A stretch of DNA of 64,000 nt from RGIG8497 sp045593265 (GTDB lineage Bacteria > Bacillota > Clostridia > RGIG6154), in assembly GCA_045593265.1 (NCBI GenBank), contig JAZNWH010000131.1, positions 1 through 64,000 on the forward strand, given 5' to 3'. Position 1 is the stretch's first letter. Each line of letters starts with the position of its first letter. Shown piece by piece: positions 54,401-62,802 of the stretch. The translations under genes and the position numbers were made by a program. The notes beneath the pieces are model-generated. The model searched no databases and was not told the DNA's origin. It saw only the letters and a program-made list of their open reading frames with translations.

Positions 54401-54487
54401 ATTGAGTCTGAAATTGAAGTTTCAGGAAACACAGTAACTGTTCCTGTTAAAAATTTCGAGATTGTTACGCTTATGTTGGAAGTATAG
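51458..54487 (+). CDS. GH38 alpha-mannosidase
   Basis: The 1009-residue protein overlaps the kinase stop (ATGA) and has an AAAGGAG ribosome binding site. After an N-terminal beta-rich domain, the zinc-binding GHSHIDVAWRWPVRQT appears near residue 230. DGAMWLESDCNLPSGESFVRQL follows, and the nucleophile-containing WIPDVFGYSAALPQILKKAGV lies near 348-370. The long C-terminal beta domains are typical for class II alpha-mannosidases. There is no signal peptide, so it trims imported alpha-mannosides in the cytoplasm. Together with the downstream ManA it makes a mannose utilisation branch. Confidence 0.93.
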   Translation: MRFLEDKALKTVTMLNSFIVKNTMVLDGFKIKYCDYKTDNIIPEIDESWDNLEKFVEFKELAVHFWIRGTVTTPKAEEGCYYALDFKQEYTGRVQTILYLNGEMTQGLDENHFRTILEPDTTYDVAFYCYLDPVYSPRTHLVSSTVPKLVTVDEKTEQLYFDFETPFEALEALEKTSDDYKTILHHLELAANLIDFRQPYTQEYYNAIDKAIKYLDEEFYGKACGKGDITVNCLGHSHIDVAWRWPVRQTVEKVQRSYSTVLYLMKHYPEYIFMMTTPQMYEFLKEQAPEKFEELKERVKEGRWETDGAMWLESDCNLPSGESFVRQLVHGKKYFMDEFGVNSRTLWIPDVFGYSAALPQILKKAGVDRFVTGKISWNDTDRMPNDTFYWKGIDGTEIFTQFLTTKDFVIPEKSRDFVMINGALDAREVKSTWDIYRNKEYNDETIHTFGFGDGGGGPTYQMLERQRRFQKGIPGIPKTRMDTLDNYLTRSQEKFDKSCEKFGRTPKWSGELYLQYHRGTYTSVARTKRANRICEFMLADTEQLSVMNMLLRGGVYPQSELDVAWKHMLLNQFHDIIPGSCIKEVSDVAEAEYNEVKEICKNATKTVYDSIVPEISSQEGYVVFNPRPFEGDGIVEVSDSFAYVESIPSHGYKVVKSLDFSNNATVSENEISNKYFNIHLDKNGNVSSIFDKSADREILSETGNRFVAYEDRPKWSDAWEVTHYYKQKPYYVDDVTDIVPYEKGAKKGLTVSRKFMNSTIKQNIIVYDNIPRIDFETEIDWKEEHLILKTLFPVNVFANTVTADIQFGNVERPTHKNRSWDEAQFEMCMHKWVDISDNGYGVSFLNDCKYGYSSEENVIGLTILKCATDPDPEADKCKHEFTYSLYPHNGRVTDGDTIKQSYNLNQPMTVVEKTATKGSLPSEFSLVSCNRENVVVETIKKAENNDNIVIRMFDVHNKTENVTLDFGFDVKKAYICDLLENIESEIEVSGNTVTVPVKNFEIVTLMLEV

Positions 54488-54497
54488 GAGAATAATT

Positions 54498-55514
54498 ATG
54501 CTTACAAAACCCATATTTTTTGAAAAAAACAGAGTAGGAAGAGTTTACACAGGAGGCAAGCTTTTTTGTAATTTTTTTGGTGATGACAGCACCGATGGAT
54601 TTTTCCCGGAAGAATGGATTGCATCAAGTGTAAAGGCGGTTAACAAAGTGCAGGCATCTGAAAAAGAAGGTGTTTCAAAGCTTGCTGACAGCGATATATA
54701 TTTTGATGAGCTTATTGAAAAATACCCATTTGAAATGCTCGGAAGCTCAGAAAAAATGCGTATTCTTGTAAAGCTTCTTGACAGTGCGGTGCGTCTTCCT
54801 GCTCAGGCGCATCCTGATAAAGAGTTTTCAAGAAAATATTTTAATTCAGAATATGGCAAGACCGAGAGCTGGATTGTTCTTGACAAAAGAGAAAATGCCA
54901 AAATCTATTTCGGGTTCAAAGACAATGTTAACGAAGAAATATTTTCAAAGGCAATAGACGAAAGCGAAACAGATAAAGATGCAATGGAACGCATTATGGA
55001 GTATACCGAGCCTGAAATTGGTGATGTTATTTTAGTTCCTGCAAAAACAGTACACGCTATAGGTGCCGGCTGTCTTATTTTGGAGGTTCAGGAGCCTACA
55101 GATTTTACAATTCAGCCGGAGCATTGGTGCGATGAATATAAGTTAAACGAAAAAGAAATGTATATGAATTTATCCCGTGAAACTGCGGTGAAGTGTTTTG
55201 ACTTTAAAAAATCATCCGACCCAAGAATAGCCCCTGAGGTAATCTTTAACAAAGACGGGGTAAAAATCGAACACCTTATAAAGCCTTGCGATACGGAGTG
55301 TTTTGTTATTAACAGAATAACCCTTGAGGGCGGAAATGTTTGTATAAACCTTAAGGATAGCTATGGTGTTTATATCGTGACTGACGGCGAAGGTGAAATT
55401 TCAGGTGAAGGGTATGAGAAAAAAATAAAAAAAGGCGATTATTTCTTTATGCCTTGCTGTGCTATGGGGAAATTCAGCATCAATGGAAATGTTCAGGTAG
55501 TAGAGTGTTATTGA
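54498..55514 (+). CDS. manA: Mannose-6-phosphate isomerase, class I
   Basis: ATG at 54498 is chosen for the AGGAG nine bases upstream. It has 338 residues. Zinc ligands are visible in RLPAQAHPDKEFS (Gln and His), KTESW (Glu) and VPAKTVHAIGAG (His). LEVQEPTDFTIQPEHW is a conserved family stretch. It converts mannose 6-phosphate to fructose 6-phosphate. It directly follows the alpha-mannosidase, whose product it would handle after phosphorylation by a hexokinase not seen here. Confidence 0.9.
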   Translation: MLTKPIFFEKNRVGRVYTGGKLFCNFFGDDSTDGFFPEEWIASSVKAVNKVQASEKEGVSKLADSDIYFDELIEKYPFEMLGSSEKMRILVKLLDSAVRLPAQAHPDKEFSRKYFNSEYGKTESWIVLDKRENAKIYFGFKDNVNEEIFSKAIDESETDKDAMERIMEYTEPEIGDVILVPAKTVHAIGAGCLILEVQEPTDFTIQPEHWCDEYKLNEKEMYMNLSRETAVKCFDFKKSSDPRIAPEVIFNKDGVKIEHLIKPCDTECFVINRITLEGGNVCINLKDSYGVYIVTDGEGEISGEGYEKKIKKGDYFFMPCCAMGKFSINGNVQVVECY

Positions 55515-55527
55515 TAGGAGAGATTTA

Positions 55528-56388
55528 ATGTCTGTTATTGAAATAAAAAATGAAAGGCTTTCGGTAGGCATAAATACTTTTGGAAGTGAACTTGTGTATA
55601 TAACTGCCAAAGACGGCAATGAGTATTTATGGAACAGAGATGAAAAGGTGTGGTCTTTAAGTTCGCCAATACTTTTTCCTATCTGCGGAGGCTTGAAAAA
55701 CGATAAATATACATATATGGGCAAGGAATATCCTCTTGATAAACACGGATTTGCACAGGTTATGGAATTCAATGGTGAAAAAATAAGTGAGACAAAGGCT
55801 GAATTTGTACTGAGACACAATGACGAAACTTTAAAACAATTTCCCTTTGAATTTGAATTCAAAACTCTTTTTGAACTTTCAGGAAATAAGCTTAAAGTAA
55901 CATATATCACAAAAAATTTATCCGATAAAGAAATGTTTTTCTCGGTAGGTGCCCACGAAGGTTATTATTGTCCCGAAGGTATTGAAGAGTATAGTGTTTC
56001 TTTTGATGAAAATCAAACTCTTGACAGTTATATCTTAAATGGCAATCTTCTGGAAAACAATAAAATCAGAATTATTGAGAACAGTAAAAGTATTCCCTTA
56101 AAATATGAATATTTTAAGGTTGACGCCCTTGTTTTTAAGAATATCCGTTTTAATAAAGTATATCTTGTTCACAAGAACAGCAAAAAAAGAATTGCATTGA
56201 CATTTGATAAGGCAAAATATTTTCTTCTGTGGACAAAACCAAATGCAAAATATATATGCCTGGAGCCTTGGTGTGGAGTTCAGGATATTATAGATTCAGA
56301 TTATGAAATCTCAAAAAAAGAGGGAATTATAAAGCTTAGAGGCAATGGAATACATACTTTTACCCATACAATAGAAATTTTTGACTAA
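55528..56388 (+). CDS. Aldose 1-epimerase family protein (LacX-like)
   Basis: The 286-residue protein has a TAGGAGAG ribosome binding site. It shows the galactose-mutarotase fold: SELVYITAKDGNEYLWN near the N-terminus, LFPICGGLKNDKYTYMGKEYPLDKHGFA with the catalytic His, GAHEGYYCPEG and WTKPNAKYICLEPWCGV with the conserved Glu-Pro-Trp. The LacX subgroup interconverts anomers of sugars or sugar phosphates. It is the last gene of the mannoside/glycyl radical operon, ended by the terminator at 56517. Confidence 0.88.
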   Translation: MSVIEIKNERLSVGINTFGSELVYITAKDGNEYLWNRDEKVWSLSSPILFPICGGLKNDKYTYMGKEYPLDKHGFAQVMEFNGEKISETKAEFVLRHNDETLKQFPFEFEFKTLFELSGNKLKVTYITKNLSDKEMFFSVGAHEGYYCPEGIEEYSVSFDENQTLDSYILNGNLLENNKIRIIENSKSIPLKYEYFKVDALVFKNIRFNKVYLVHKNSKKRIALTFDKAKYFLLWTKPNAKYICLEPWCGVQDIIDSDYEISKKEGIIKLRGNGIHTFTHTIEIFD

Positions 56389-56516
56389 ATTAATATATAT
56401 AGATAAGTCAAATGAAAAGGGAATGTTAAAAAAGTTCATAACCGTAAAAAGGCTTAAATAATAATATTTATAACATGATATGTTTGTCAAAATTAACAAA
56501 AAATATATACTTATGG

Positions 56517-56546
56517 AAAAATATCGTTTATGAACGATATTTTTTC
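56517..56546 (+). terminator. Terminator of the glycyl radical/mannoside operon
   Basis: AAAATATCGTT pairs with AACGATATTTT around TATG and runs into TTTTTTC. An outer AAAAAGGCTTA / TAAGCCTTTTT pair (56446 with 56554) encloses it. Confidence 0.65.
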
Positions 56547-56568
56547 TATTAAATAAGCCTTTTTGCTC

Positions 56569-56661
56569 GAACGAACTTCGCCTAACTCGGCGTATCCGCA
56601 TACGCCTTCGGGTACCTGCAAATGCCTTTAAACAGGCATTTGCAGCTCAATTCGTTCGTTC
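56569..56661. repeat. Three-way-junction inverted-repeat element (R4), single copy in window
   Basis: The outer stem GAACGAAC (56569-56576) / GTTCGTTC (56654-56661) encloses two perfect arms: GGCGTAT / ATACGCC (56589-56606) and CTGCAAATGCCT / AGGCATTTGCAG (56616-56645). It is more GC-rich than its surroundings and has no coding frame. It resembles non-autonomous palindromic repeats. Confidence 0.55.
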
Positions 56662-56688
56662 TGAAGCATTTTTTCCTATTCCCTAAAC

Positions 56689-56727
56689 AAGGGTCTGTAA
56701 AAAATCATCGATTTTTTACAGACCCTT
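56689..56727. terminator. Bidirectional terminator between converging genes
   Basis: AAGGGTCTGTAAAAAATC pairs perfectly with GATTTTTTACAGACCCTT around a three-base loop. It serves the end of the minus-strand AraC gene at 56800 and the plus-strand operon. Confidence 0.75.
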
Positions 56728-56799
56728 TTATATTAATCTGATTTGATAATCGAGGTGATAGTTTCGTAGATTAATATAATTCTTGTTTTATGAGGATAC

Positions 56800-57582
56800 T
56801 TAAGGAGAAGTATCTGTTTTGGAATAATGTTGTTTATATTTTGACGGAGAAATTCCAAATTGCCGTTTAAACATTTTTGAAAATGTATACAAATCAGAAT
56901 ATCCCACAGAATTGGCTACAACAGATATGGTATCACAATTTTTTGTTATGAGATTGGCGGCAACATTCATTCTGTAATTAAGAATATATTGTTTTGGAGA
57001 AAGTCCGGTTTTCTTTTTGAAAATGGAAGAAAAGTATGTTCTGTCAAGATTTAAGTCCCGGGCAATTTTATCTACAGATATATTGTACATATAGTTTGTA
57101 TGGATGAAACTTAATGCTTTTTCAGTATAGTCGTATTTGATGCCGTCATCCTCTAAAAGCAGTGAAAACAAATCCCACAATCTTGCGGTAAGGTAGGCGT
57201 GTTTGTCGTGGGAATAGTTGCCGGTTTCTTTTATGGAAGCAAATATTTTTTCAGCCTCCGGGCATACGATAACATCTGAAAGCATTTCCAACTGTTTGAC
57301 GTTGCAGGTAAAGCCAATCCAGATATAACTCCATGGGTTAACAGCATCTGCTTCGTAATAGGTTTCTATATAAGGCGGAATAACAAACATTTCGCCTGCT
57401 TTAACTTTATATTCTTTGTCTCTGATTTTGAAAATACCGACTCCTGATACGACAAAATGAATAAGCCAATGTGTTCGTATCATCGGACCAAAAAAATGGC
57501 TTTTTTCGCAGTTTTCGTGACCAAATTGAACAGGATTTAACACCCAGTTTTTCTTACTGTTTATCATAATACTGTAATCCAT
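56800..57582 (-). CDS. AraC-family transcriptional regulator
   Basis: It starts at the ATG with complement 57580-57582, preceded on the minus strand by GGAGGG; longer frames run into the promoter. It has 260 residues. The cupin half includes THWLIHFVVSGVGIFKI and GEMFVIPPYIETYYEAD. The double helix-turn-helix has VDKIARDLNLDRTYFSSIFKKK and ISVVANSVGYSDLYTFSKMFKRQFG. It is divergent from the solute-binding protein gene and probably activates that glycosidase operon. Confidence 0.9.
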   Translation of the reverse strand: MDYSIMINSKKNWVLNPVQFGHENCEKSHFFGPMIRTHWLIHFVVSGVGIFKIRDKEYKVKAGEMFVIPPYIETYYEADAVNPWSYIWIGFTCNVKQLEMLSDVIVCPEAEKIFASIKETGNYSHDKHAYLTARLWDLFSLLLEDDGIKYDYTEKALSFIHTNYMYNISVDKIARDLNLDRTYFSSIFKKKTGLSPKQYILNYRMNVAANLITKNCDTISVVANSVGYSDLYTFSKMFKRQFGISPSKYKQHYSKTDTSP

Positions 57583-57636
57583 ATTTTTTGTATTCCCTCC
57601 ATTTCTAAAAACAACAAAATGACAAATGTTTATATC

Positions 57637-57666
57637 ATTATACCATTTCTTAAAACAGAAAGTCAA
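57637..57666 (-). promoter_or_regulatory. Sigma-A promoter of the AraC gene
   Basis: On the minus strand TTGACT (complement 57661-57666) and TATAAT (57637-57642) are separated by 18 bases. On the plus strand a TATAAT at 57669-57674 is the likely -10 of the solute-binding protein gene, so the divergent promoters overlap. Confidence 0.6.
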
Positions 57667-57713
57667 TATATAATTAAATTGAAGAAATAATAATAAAGAA
57701 AGAGGTAATTGAT

Positions 57714-59243
57714 ATGAAAAAGTTTTTAGCAGTAGTACTCGCAATGCTCATGGTACTTTCAGTATTTACAGCATGCAGTAAAACAGATTCAAATGACGGG
57801 GATATTACTCTTACATGGTATGTTCCAGGAGACAAATATCCTGACACAGCAATGGTAGTTGAAGAATTAAACAAGATCACAATGGAAAAAATCGGTTGTA
57901 AGATTGATCTTCAGTTTATCGATGCAGGTTCTTTCCAGGAAAGAATGAATATGAATATGGCATCAAATGCAGAGTATGACCTTACATTTGTAGGCTACTT
58001 AAATCAGTTCGAGCCTGCAGCATCAAAGGGCGGACTTATGCAGCTTGATGAATTACTTAAATTAGCTCCCGGAATTACAGAAACAATTCCTGAATATATC
58101 AGAAATTCAGGTGTTTATATGGGCAAAACCTATGCAATTCCCAATATGCAGATTACAGCTTCAGCACTTGCTGCACAAGCGCCAAAGGAATATGCTGATG
58201 CATTTAAAGCAGCAACAGGGCAGGATGTAGCTACATTCACAAATACTCTGCAGTATGAACCATATCTTGAATTTGTAAAGGCAAACTATCCTAATGTTTA
58301 TCCGTTTAACACAAGCTATGGTATGGGTTCTTTCAAAAGTCAGGATGAAGGAAAGGATGCAAAAGACCCATTCTTCCGCTGGACTTTAGGAATCAGCAGT
58401 TATGAAGCTTATAAGGATTCAGAGCAGAAGAAATTTGTTGTATTGGATGCCTATAAAAACGAAGAGCTTTCCCATGCAAAAATGTTTGCAGAAAAGCTTC
58501 ATGAATATTACAAAAAAGGTTGGATTCGTCAGGATGTAGATTCTGTTATGGATGAAACAGCAGAAAGAAAACAGAAAAAATTCGGTCTCTGGTTCGGTAC
58601 ATATAAACCGGGTATGGATGGTGAAAGCTTAGCAACCTATGGCTGGGAGACAGTTTCATCAAGAATTTCATCAGTATCAATCGGTTCAGCATCAGCTACA
58701 ATGGTAGGTATCGGTGCAAACTGCAAGCATCCTGAAGAAGCAATTAAATTCATTGAATTGATGAACACTGATAAAGAAGCTTATAATTTAGTATGCTTCG
58801 GTATCGAAGGTAAGCATTATAATAAGGTTGGCGAAGAAAGAATTGAATTTGTTGAAGGAAGCGGTTATGCCCCAAATGCTTCATGGAAATTCGGTAACCA
58901 ATTCAACGCATACCGTCTCCCCGGTCAGCCTGACGATGTTTGGGAGGAAACAATTGAATTCAATAACTTAGGTTATGAAATGAGTAAGGTAAATCCAAAT
59001 CTTTCAGCACTTGGTTTCACATTCAACAAGGAAGATATTAAATCAACAGTAACCAAGGTTACAGAAGTATTTAATAAGTATAGCAGTAAAGGTACCGGCT
59101 CAAAGGATCCCGATACATATTGGAATAAGATGATTGAGGAAGCTTATGCAGCAGGTAACCAGATTATCATTGACGAATATCAGAAACAGCTTGACGAGTT
59201 CTTTGAGGAGCATCCTGAAAAGCTTGAACAAGTAGTGTGGTAA
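57714..59243 (+). CDS. Extracellular solute-binding lipoprotein of an ABC sugar importer (DUF3502/LplA type)
   Basis: The 509-residue protein has a lipoprotein signal peptide ending VFTAC, with Cys21 the lipidated residue, then an acidic Ser/Asp linker. The body fits the family 1 solute-binding fold (ITLTWYVPGDKYPDTAMVVEELNK). The C-terminal region (LGFTFNKEDIKSTVTKV, then YWNKMIEEAYAAGNQIIIDEYQKQLDEF) matches the DUF3502-type oligosaccharide binders. It would capture oligosaccharides outside the cell. No permease or ATPase gene lies in the window, so the membrane parts must be elsewhere. It is the first gene of an operon with two cytoplasmic glycosidases. Confidence 0.9.
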   Translation: MKKFLAVVLAMLMVLSVFTACSKTDSNDGDITLTWYVPGDKYPDTAMVVEELNKITMEKIGCKIDLQFIDAGSFQERMNMNMASNAEYDLTFVGYLNQFEPAASKGGLMQLDELLKLAPGITETIPEYIRNSGVYMGKTYAIPNMQITASALAAQAPKEYADAFKAATGQDVATFTNTLQYEPYLEFVKANYPNVYPFNTSYGMGSFKSQDEGKDAKDPFFRWTLGISSYEAYKDSEQKKFVVLDAYKNEELSHAKMFAEKLHEYYKKGWIRQDVDSVMDETAERKQKKFGLWFGTYKPGMDGESLATYGWETVSSRISSVSIGSASATMVGIGANCKHPEEAIKFIELMNTDKEAYNLVCFGIEGKHYNKVGEERIEFVEGSGYAPNASWKFGNQFNAYRLPGQPDDVWEETIEFNNLGYEMSKVNPNLSALGFTFNKEDIKSTVTKVTEVFNKYSSKGTGSKDPDTYWNKMIEEAYAAGNQIIIDEYQKQLDEFFEEHPEKLEQVVW

Positions 59244-59361
59244 GACAAGCTGACTTTTGGAGCTATTTTGGATATTATTACCTTTAAAGGCAACTTTAAT
59301 CATTGATAGAGGATAGCTTTAATAGTAAAATAATGATGTTTAAAGAAGGAAGCAGTAAGAA

Positions 59362-61041
59362 ATGAATTTAATACATATGACATATACAGGAAACCATTAT
59401 TCTGTTGTTGCAAAAGAAAATGCTTTTGAAATTAATGACACAAATCCATTTGAAATATTTTTTGAATTTGGCGTTTCAACGATTATTAATGGTGAAAAAG
59501 ACAATATTATAGCCTTTGAGAAAAAAGATAATAGTTTTATATGGACAGCATCAGATGGAATTTTTGAAAAGACCTATACTCTTGAATGTTGTGATGATTA
59601 TATGCTTTACAAAGCGAAAATCAAAGGCAAAGGCAATTTAGGATTGGTTAAATATCTTGATAACACTATGTTTAATGCGTCAGGTTATTTTTCACCTGTT
59701 GTTGCCGGTGGCGGAGATGTAGCTACTTATAAAGATATGACACAGCCACAGACAGCTTCCGACGGATTTTTTGTTCCACCACCTCAGTGTTTTATTTTTG
59801 ATATGGAAGGAAATAACAATCTTATTGCTGTTGGATTAGTTGCAAAAGAAAAGCAATATAATTACTCAGGATTTTCATATATTCCTGACGGAAATATGTG
59901 TGCTTTCGGCGCTGACTTCGGTAATTATACTGAAGTCAGCGGTGAGTATGAACTCCCTCATATTTTAATTCAGTTAGGAAAAGACAGATATTCCCTTCTC
60001 GAAAGTAATGCAAAATTCCATGTTGAAAAAGGTTATGTCAAGCAGCAAAACCACGAAAGGGAAAATTGGTGGAACGGAAATATTCTTTGCGGTTGGGGAG
60101 ACCAATGGAAGATTGGTGCTGAAGTTGCAAATTCACAGAGCTTTGCATGGGATAATGAGGCAATTAAGAAAAACGCAGATAATACACCGGAAATGAGTGT
60201 TTTTAATTACGCTATTGATGCGGCAACAGAGGAGAATTACAAAAAAATCATTGCAGGTGCAGAAAGAAAGAATGTTCCTTTCTCAACAATTATAATAGAT
60301 TGCAAATGGCACAAAGAATTTGGCACAATGGAAGTTGATAAAGAAAAATGGCCAAATATGAGAGGGTTTATTGACCATCAGCACCAAAAGGGACGAAAGG
60401 TTCTTCTGTGGTACAATTTCTGGAGTGTGGAAGGACTGCCTAAGGATGAATGTATTACCCGTGGTGAAGAAGCACTTTATGTTGATCCTACGAATCCTAA
60501 ATATATTGCCCGCCTTGAAAGAATAATGGAATATTTACTCAGTGATAAAAACGGATGCTGCAATGCGGATGGTTTTAAAGTTGATTTTACAGCTGTTCCA
60601 TATGAGGGGAATCTCCGTATTTACGAAAAAGGAGTATTTGGTATTGAGCTTGTTAAAAGAAATATGTCTTTAATTTATAATTTAGCCAAGAAGGTAAAAA
60701 AGAGTGCTTTAATTACATCGCAGCATGTACATCCGTATTTTGATGAATGTATGGATATGATGAGAATTGGCGATTACTGGTGTTCAAGTAACAGACCGCT
60801 TTCCAATATCAATACAAGAACAGGTATCCTGAAAGCAACACTACCAAATATGTTAATAGATATGGATGCAGCAGGTGGCGGCAAAAAGAGAGATGCACTT
60901 CTTTATTACAGAAGAGGTGCACAAATCGGCACTTTGTCTTTATACGGAACTAGTATTTATGATAAATTATTCAGCGAGGATGACTGGAAAGAAGTTGCAG
61001 AAATTTTCAGGGAAAATCAGGAAAAATCCGGGTTATTATAA
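59362..61041 (+). CDS. GH-D clan (GH36/GH27/GH31-like) alpha-glycosidase
   Basis: The 559-residue protein has an AAGGAAG ribosome binding site. An N-terminal beta-sandwich (about 1-235) precedes a TIM barrel. The barrel shows IIIDCKWHKEFGTMEVDKEKWP, the GRKVLLWYNFW strand and DGFKVDFTAVPY with the probable nucleophile Asp in the K-x-D motif of alpha-galactosidase-like enzymes. RIGDYWCSSNRPLSN probably holds the acid/base. It is cytoplasmic and would release an alpha-linked sugar (galactose, N-acetylgalactosamine or similar) from oligosaccharides brought in by the preceding binding protein. The exact family is uncertain. Confidence 0.72.
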   Translation: MNLIHMTYTGNHYSVVAKENAFEINDTNPFEIFFEFGVSTIINGEKDNIIAFEKKDNSFIWTASDGIFEKTYTLECCDDYMLYKAKIKGKGNLGLVKYLDNTMFNASGYFSPVVAGGGDVATYKDMTQPQTASDGFFVPPPQCFIFDMEGNNNLIAVGLVAKEKQYNYSGFSYIPDGNMCAFGADFGNYTEVSGEYELPHILIQLGKDRYSLLESNAKFHVEKGYVKQQNHERENWWNGNILCGWGDQWKIGAEVANSQSFAWDNEAIKKNADNTPEMSVFNYAIDAATEENYKKIIAGAERKNVPFSTIIIDCKWHKEFGTMEVDKEKWPNMRGFIDHQHQKGRKVLLWYNFWSVEGLPKDECITRGEEALYVDPTNPKYIARLERIMEYLLSDKNGCCNADGFKVDFTAVPYEGNLRIYEKGVFGIELVKRNMSLIYNLAKKVKKSALITSQHVHPYFDECMDMMRIGDYWCSSNRPLSNINTRTGILKATLPNMLIDMDAAGGGKKRDALLYYRRGAQIGTLSLYGTSIYDKLFSEDDWKEVAEIFRENQEKSGLL

Positions 61042-61069
61042 CGCTTAAGACAGAAAGGAAAGATGTGTA

Positions 61070-62782
61070 ATGAAAAAACCATTATTATCTGAGCTTTCAT
61101 TGCGTGAAAAAATTAATAATATGATTATCTTGCCGCAATGGGATTTAAGAAGAAGATATGAAAACGGAGAAGATTACCGTGTTGAAAGAACTGAAAAAGA
61201 ACAGGAAGAAATTTTGAAAAACGGTCAATTCGGTTCGCTGTTTGCTCAGTACGGAGACATTGTAAAGGGAAGAAATACCGACCTTTTAGATGCTAAAACT
61301 GACAAAAGATGTAAAAGCAGTGAATTTGCAGATATGATTGACTGGGAAGCTTCATTTTTAAAAGTACCTCCTCTCGTAGGCGGAGACAGTGAATTAAGCG
61401 GAGCAGGACAGATGCATTATGATTTAACATCAATCATCTCACCTCTTGCTATGGGAGCAACTGATGATGAAGATTTGGTTTTTGAATTAGGAGCAGCTCT
61501 CGGTCGTGAACTTCGTTGCACCGGAGTAAACTGGAGATGGTCTCCTGTTGTTGATATTTCAAATAGATTTTCAAGATTGTGTCAGGCTTTAAGAACCTTT
61601 ACCGATATGGATGTTGAAAAGCAGTCTCGTCTTGGCATTGCGATGATTAAGGGTATGCAAAGTGAGGGTGTTGCGGCAACTGCAAAGCATTTCCCCGGTT
61701 GCGATCCTCATGAATACAGAGATTGCCATTTTTGTAATTCGACAATCAGAGTTTCAAAGGAAGAATGGTGGGAAACACAGGGTGTGATTTTCCAGAATGT
61801 TATTGATGCAGGCGTTTATTCAATTATGACAAGTCATCAGTCTTTTCCTGCAATTGATGATTCAACAATAAACGGATTGCCGAGACCAACTACAATATCA
61901 AAGAAAATTACAACCGATTTACTTAAAAATGAGATGCACTTTGACGGTGTTATAATTACCGATGCAATAACAATGGGTGGACTTTGTACCATTCTTCCTT
62001 ATGAAGAATTAATTGTCGAAATTGTAAATGCAGGTAACGATGTTATTTTATGTGCTTCCCCTGAAATAGCCGATATCATCGAAAATGCAATTAAGGACGG
62101 AAGAATTGAAGAATCAAGAATTGACGATGCTTGCCTGAGAGTTTTAAATATGAAAGAAAAGCTCGGAATGTTCGAAGATGGGTATGTAAATGTTAAATAT
62201 AGAGCGGAAGATGTAAGAGATAAAACAGCTGAGTTAAGTTTAAAAGCCGCAAGAAAAGCTGTAACATTGCTTCATGACAGAAACAACCTTCTTCCCCTTG
62301 ACAAAAATAAGATTAAAAAGGTTTCAATCATTGTTTCAAGCCATAGCGACAATTTCTACGATGTTGCCGTACAGAATCTGAAAAAAGAGTTTACCGACAG
62401 GGGTATGGAGGTTTATGTTCAGAGAAGACTGAAAAATGATATGGAGCTGAAAGAAATATCCGACAATAGCGATTTGATAATTTATGCTGCATATGTTGCA
62501 GGACACGAACCGAAAGGAGCACCTGCTTTATTTGGTGAAGAATGTAATACATTCTGGCATGCGTTTAAGCACGGTAATGAAAAGTCTATTGCTATTTCCT
62601 GCGGATCACCTTATCTTGCTTACGATATTATGGAAAACGCAAATGCATTTGTAAATCTTTACGGAGATTCGCCTTACTTATTAAAAGCTTTCGTTGAGGG
62701 AATTTTCGGCGAAATTCCTTTTGTTGGCAAATCGCCTGTAGAATTGGAACCACCGAAGTTTATTTTTAATTCGAGAAAATAA
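61070..62782 (+). CDS. GH3-family beta-glycosidase (N-acetylhexosaminidase-like)
   Basis: The 570-residue protein has a GAAAGGAAAG ribosome binding site. The barrel motifs of GH3 are present: GGDSELSGAG, GVNWRWSPVVDIS, the KHFPGCDPHEYRDCH loop typical of NagZ-like members and, near residue 302, GVIITDAITMGGL with the nucleophilic Asp. A short alpha/beta sandwich domain (about 385-560) follows, as in the longer N-acetylglucosaminidases, but no fibronectin domain. It has no signal peptide. It probably removes terminal beta-linked sugar, possibly GlcNAc, from imported oligosaccharides. Confidence 0.87.
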   Translation: MKKPLLSELSLREKINNMIILPQWDLRRRYENGEDYRVERTEKEQEEILKNGQFGSLFAQYGDIVKGRNTDLLDAKTDKRCKSSEFADMIDWEASFLKVPPLVGGDSELSGAGQMHYDLTSIISPLAMGATDDEDLVFELGAALGRELRCTGVNWRWSPVVDISNRFSRLCQALRTFTDMDVEKQSRLGIAMIKGMQSEGVAATAKHFPGCDPHEYRDCHFCNSTIRVSKEEWWETQGVIFQNVIDAGVYSIMTSHQSFPAIDDSTINGLPRPTTISKKITTDLLKNEMHFDGVIITDAITMGGLCTILPYEELIVEIVNAGNDVILCASPEIADIIENAIKDGRIEESRIDDACLRVLNMKEKLGMFEDGYVNVKYRAEDVRDKTAELSLKAARKAVTLLHDRNNLLPLDKNKIKKVSIIVSSHSDNFYDVAVQNLKKEFTDRGMEVYVQRRLKNDMELKEISDNSDLIIYAAYVAGHEPKGAPALFGEECNTFWHAFKHGNEKSIAISCGSPYLAYDIMENANAFVNLYGDSPYLLKAFVEGIFGEIPFVGKSPVELEPPKFIFNSRK

Positions 62783-62802
62783 AAAAACAAAGGAGAGATT
62801 GT

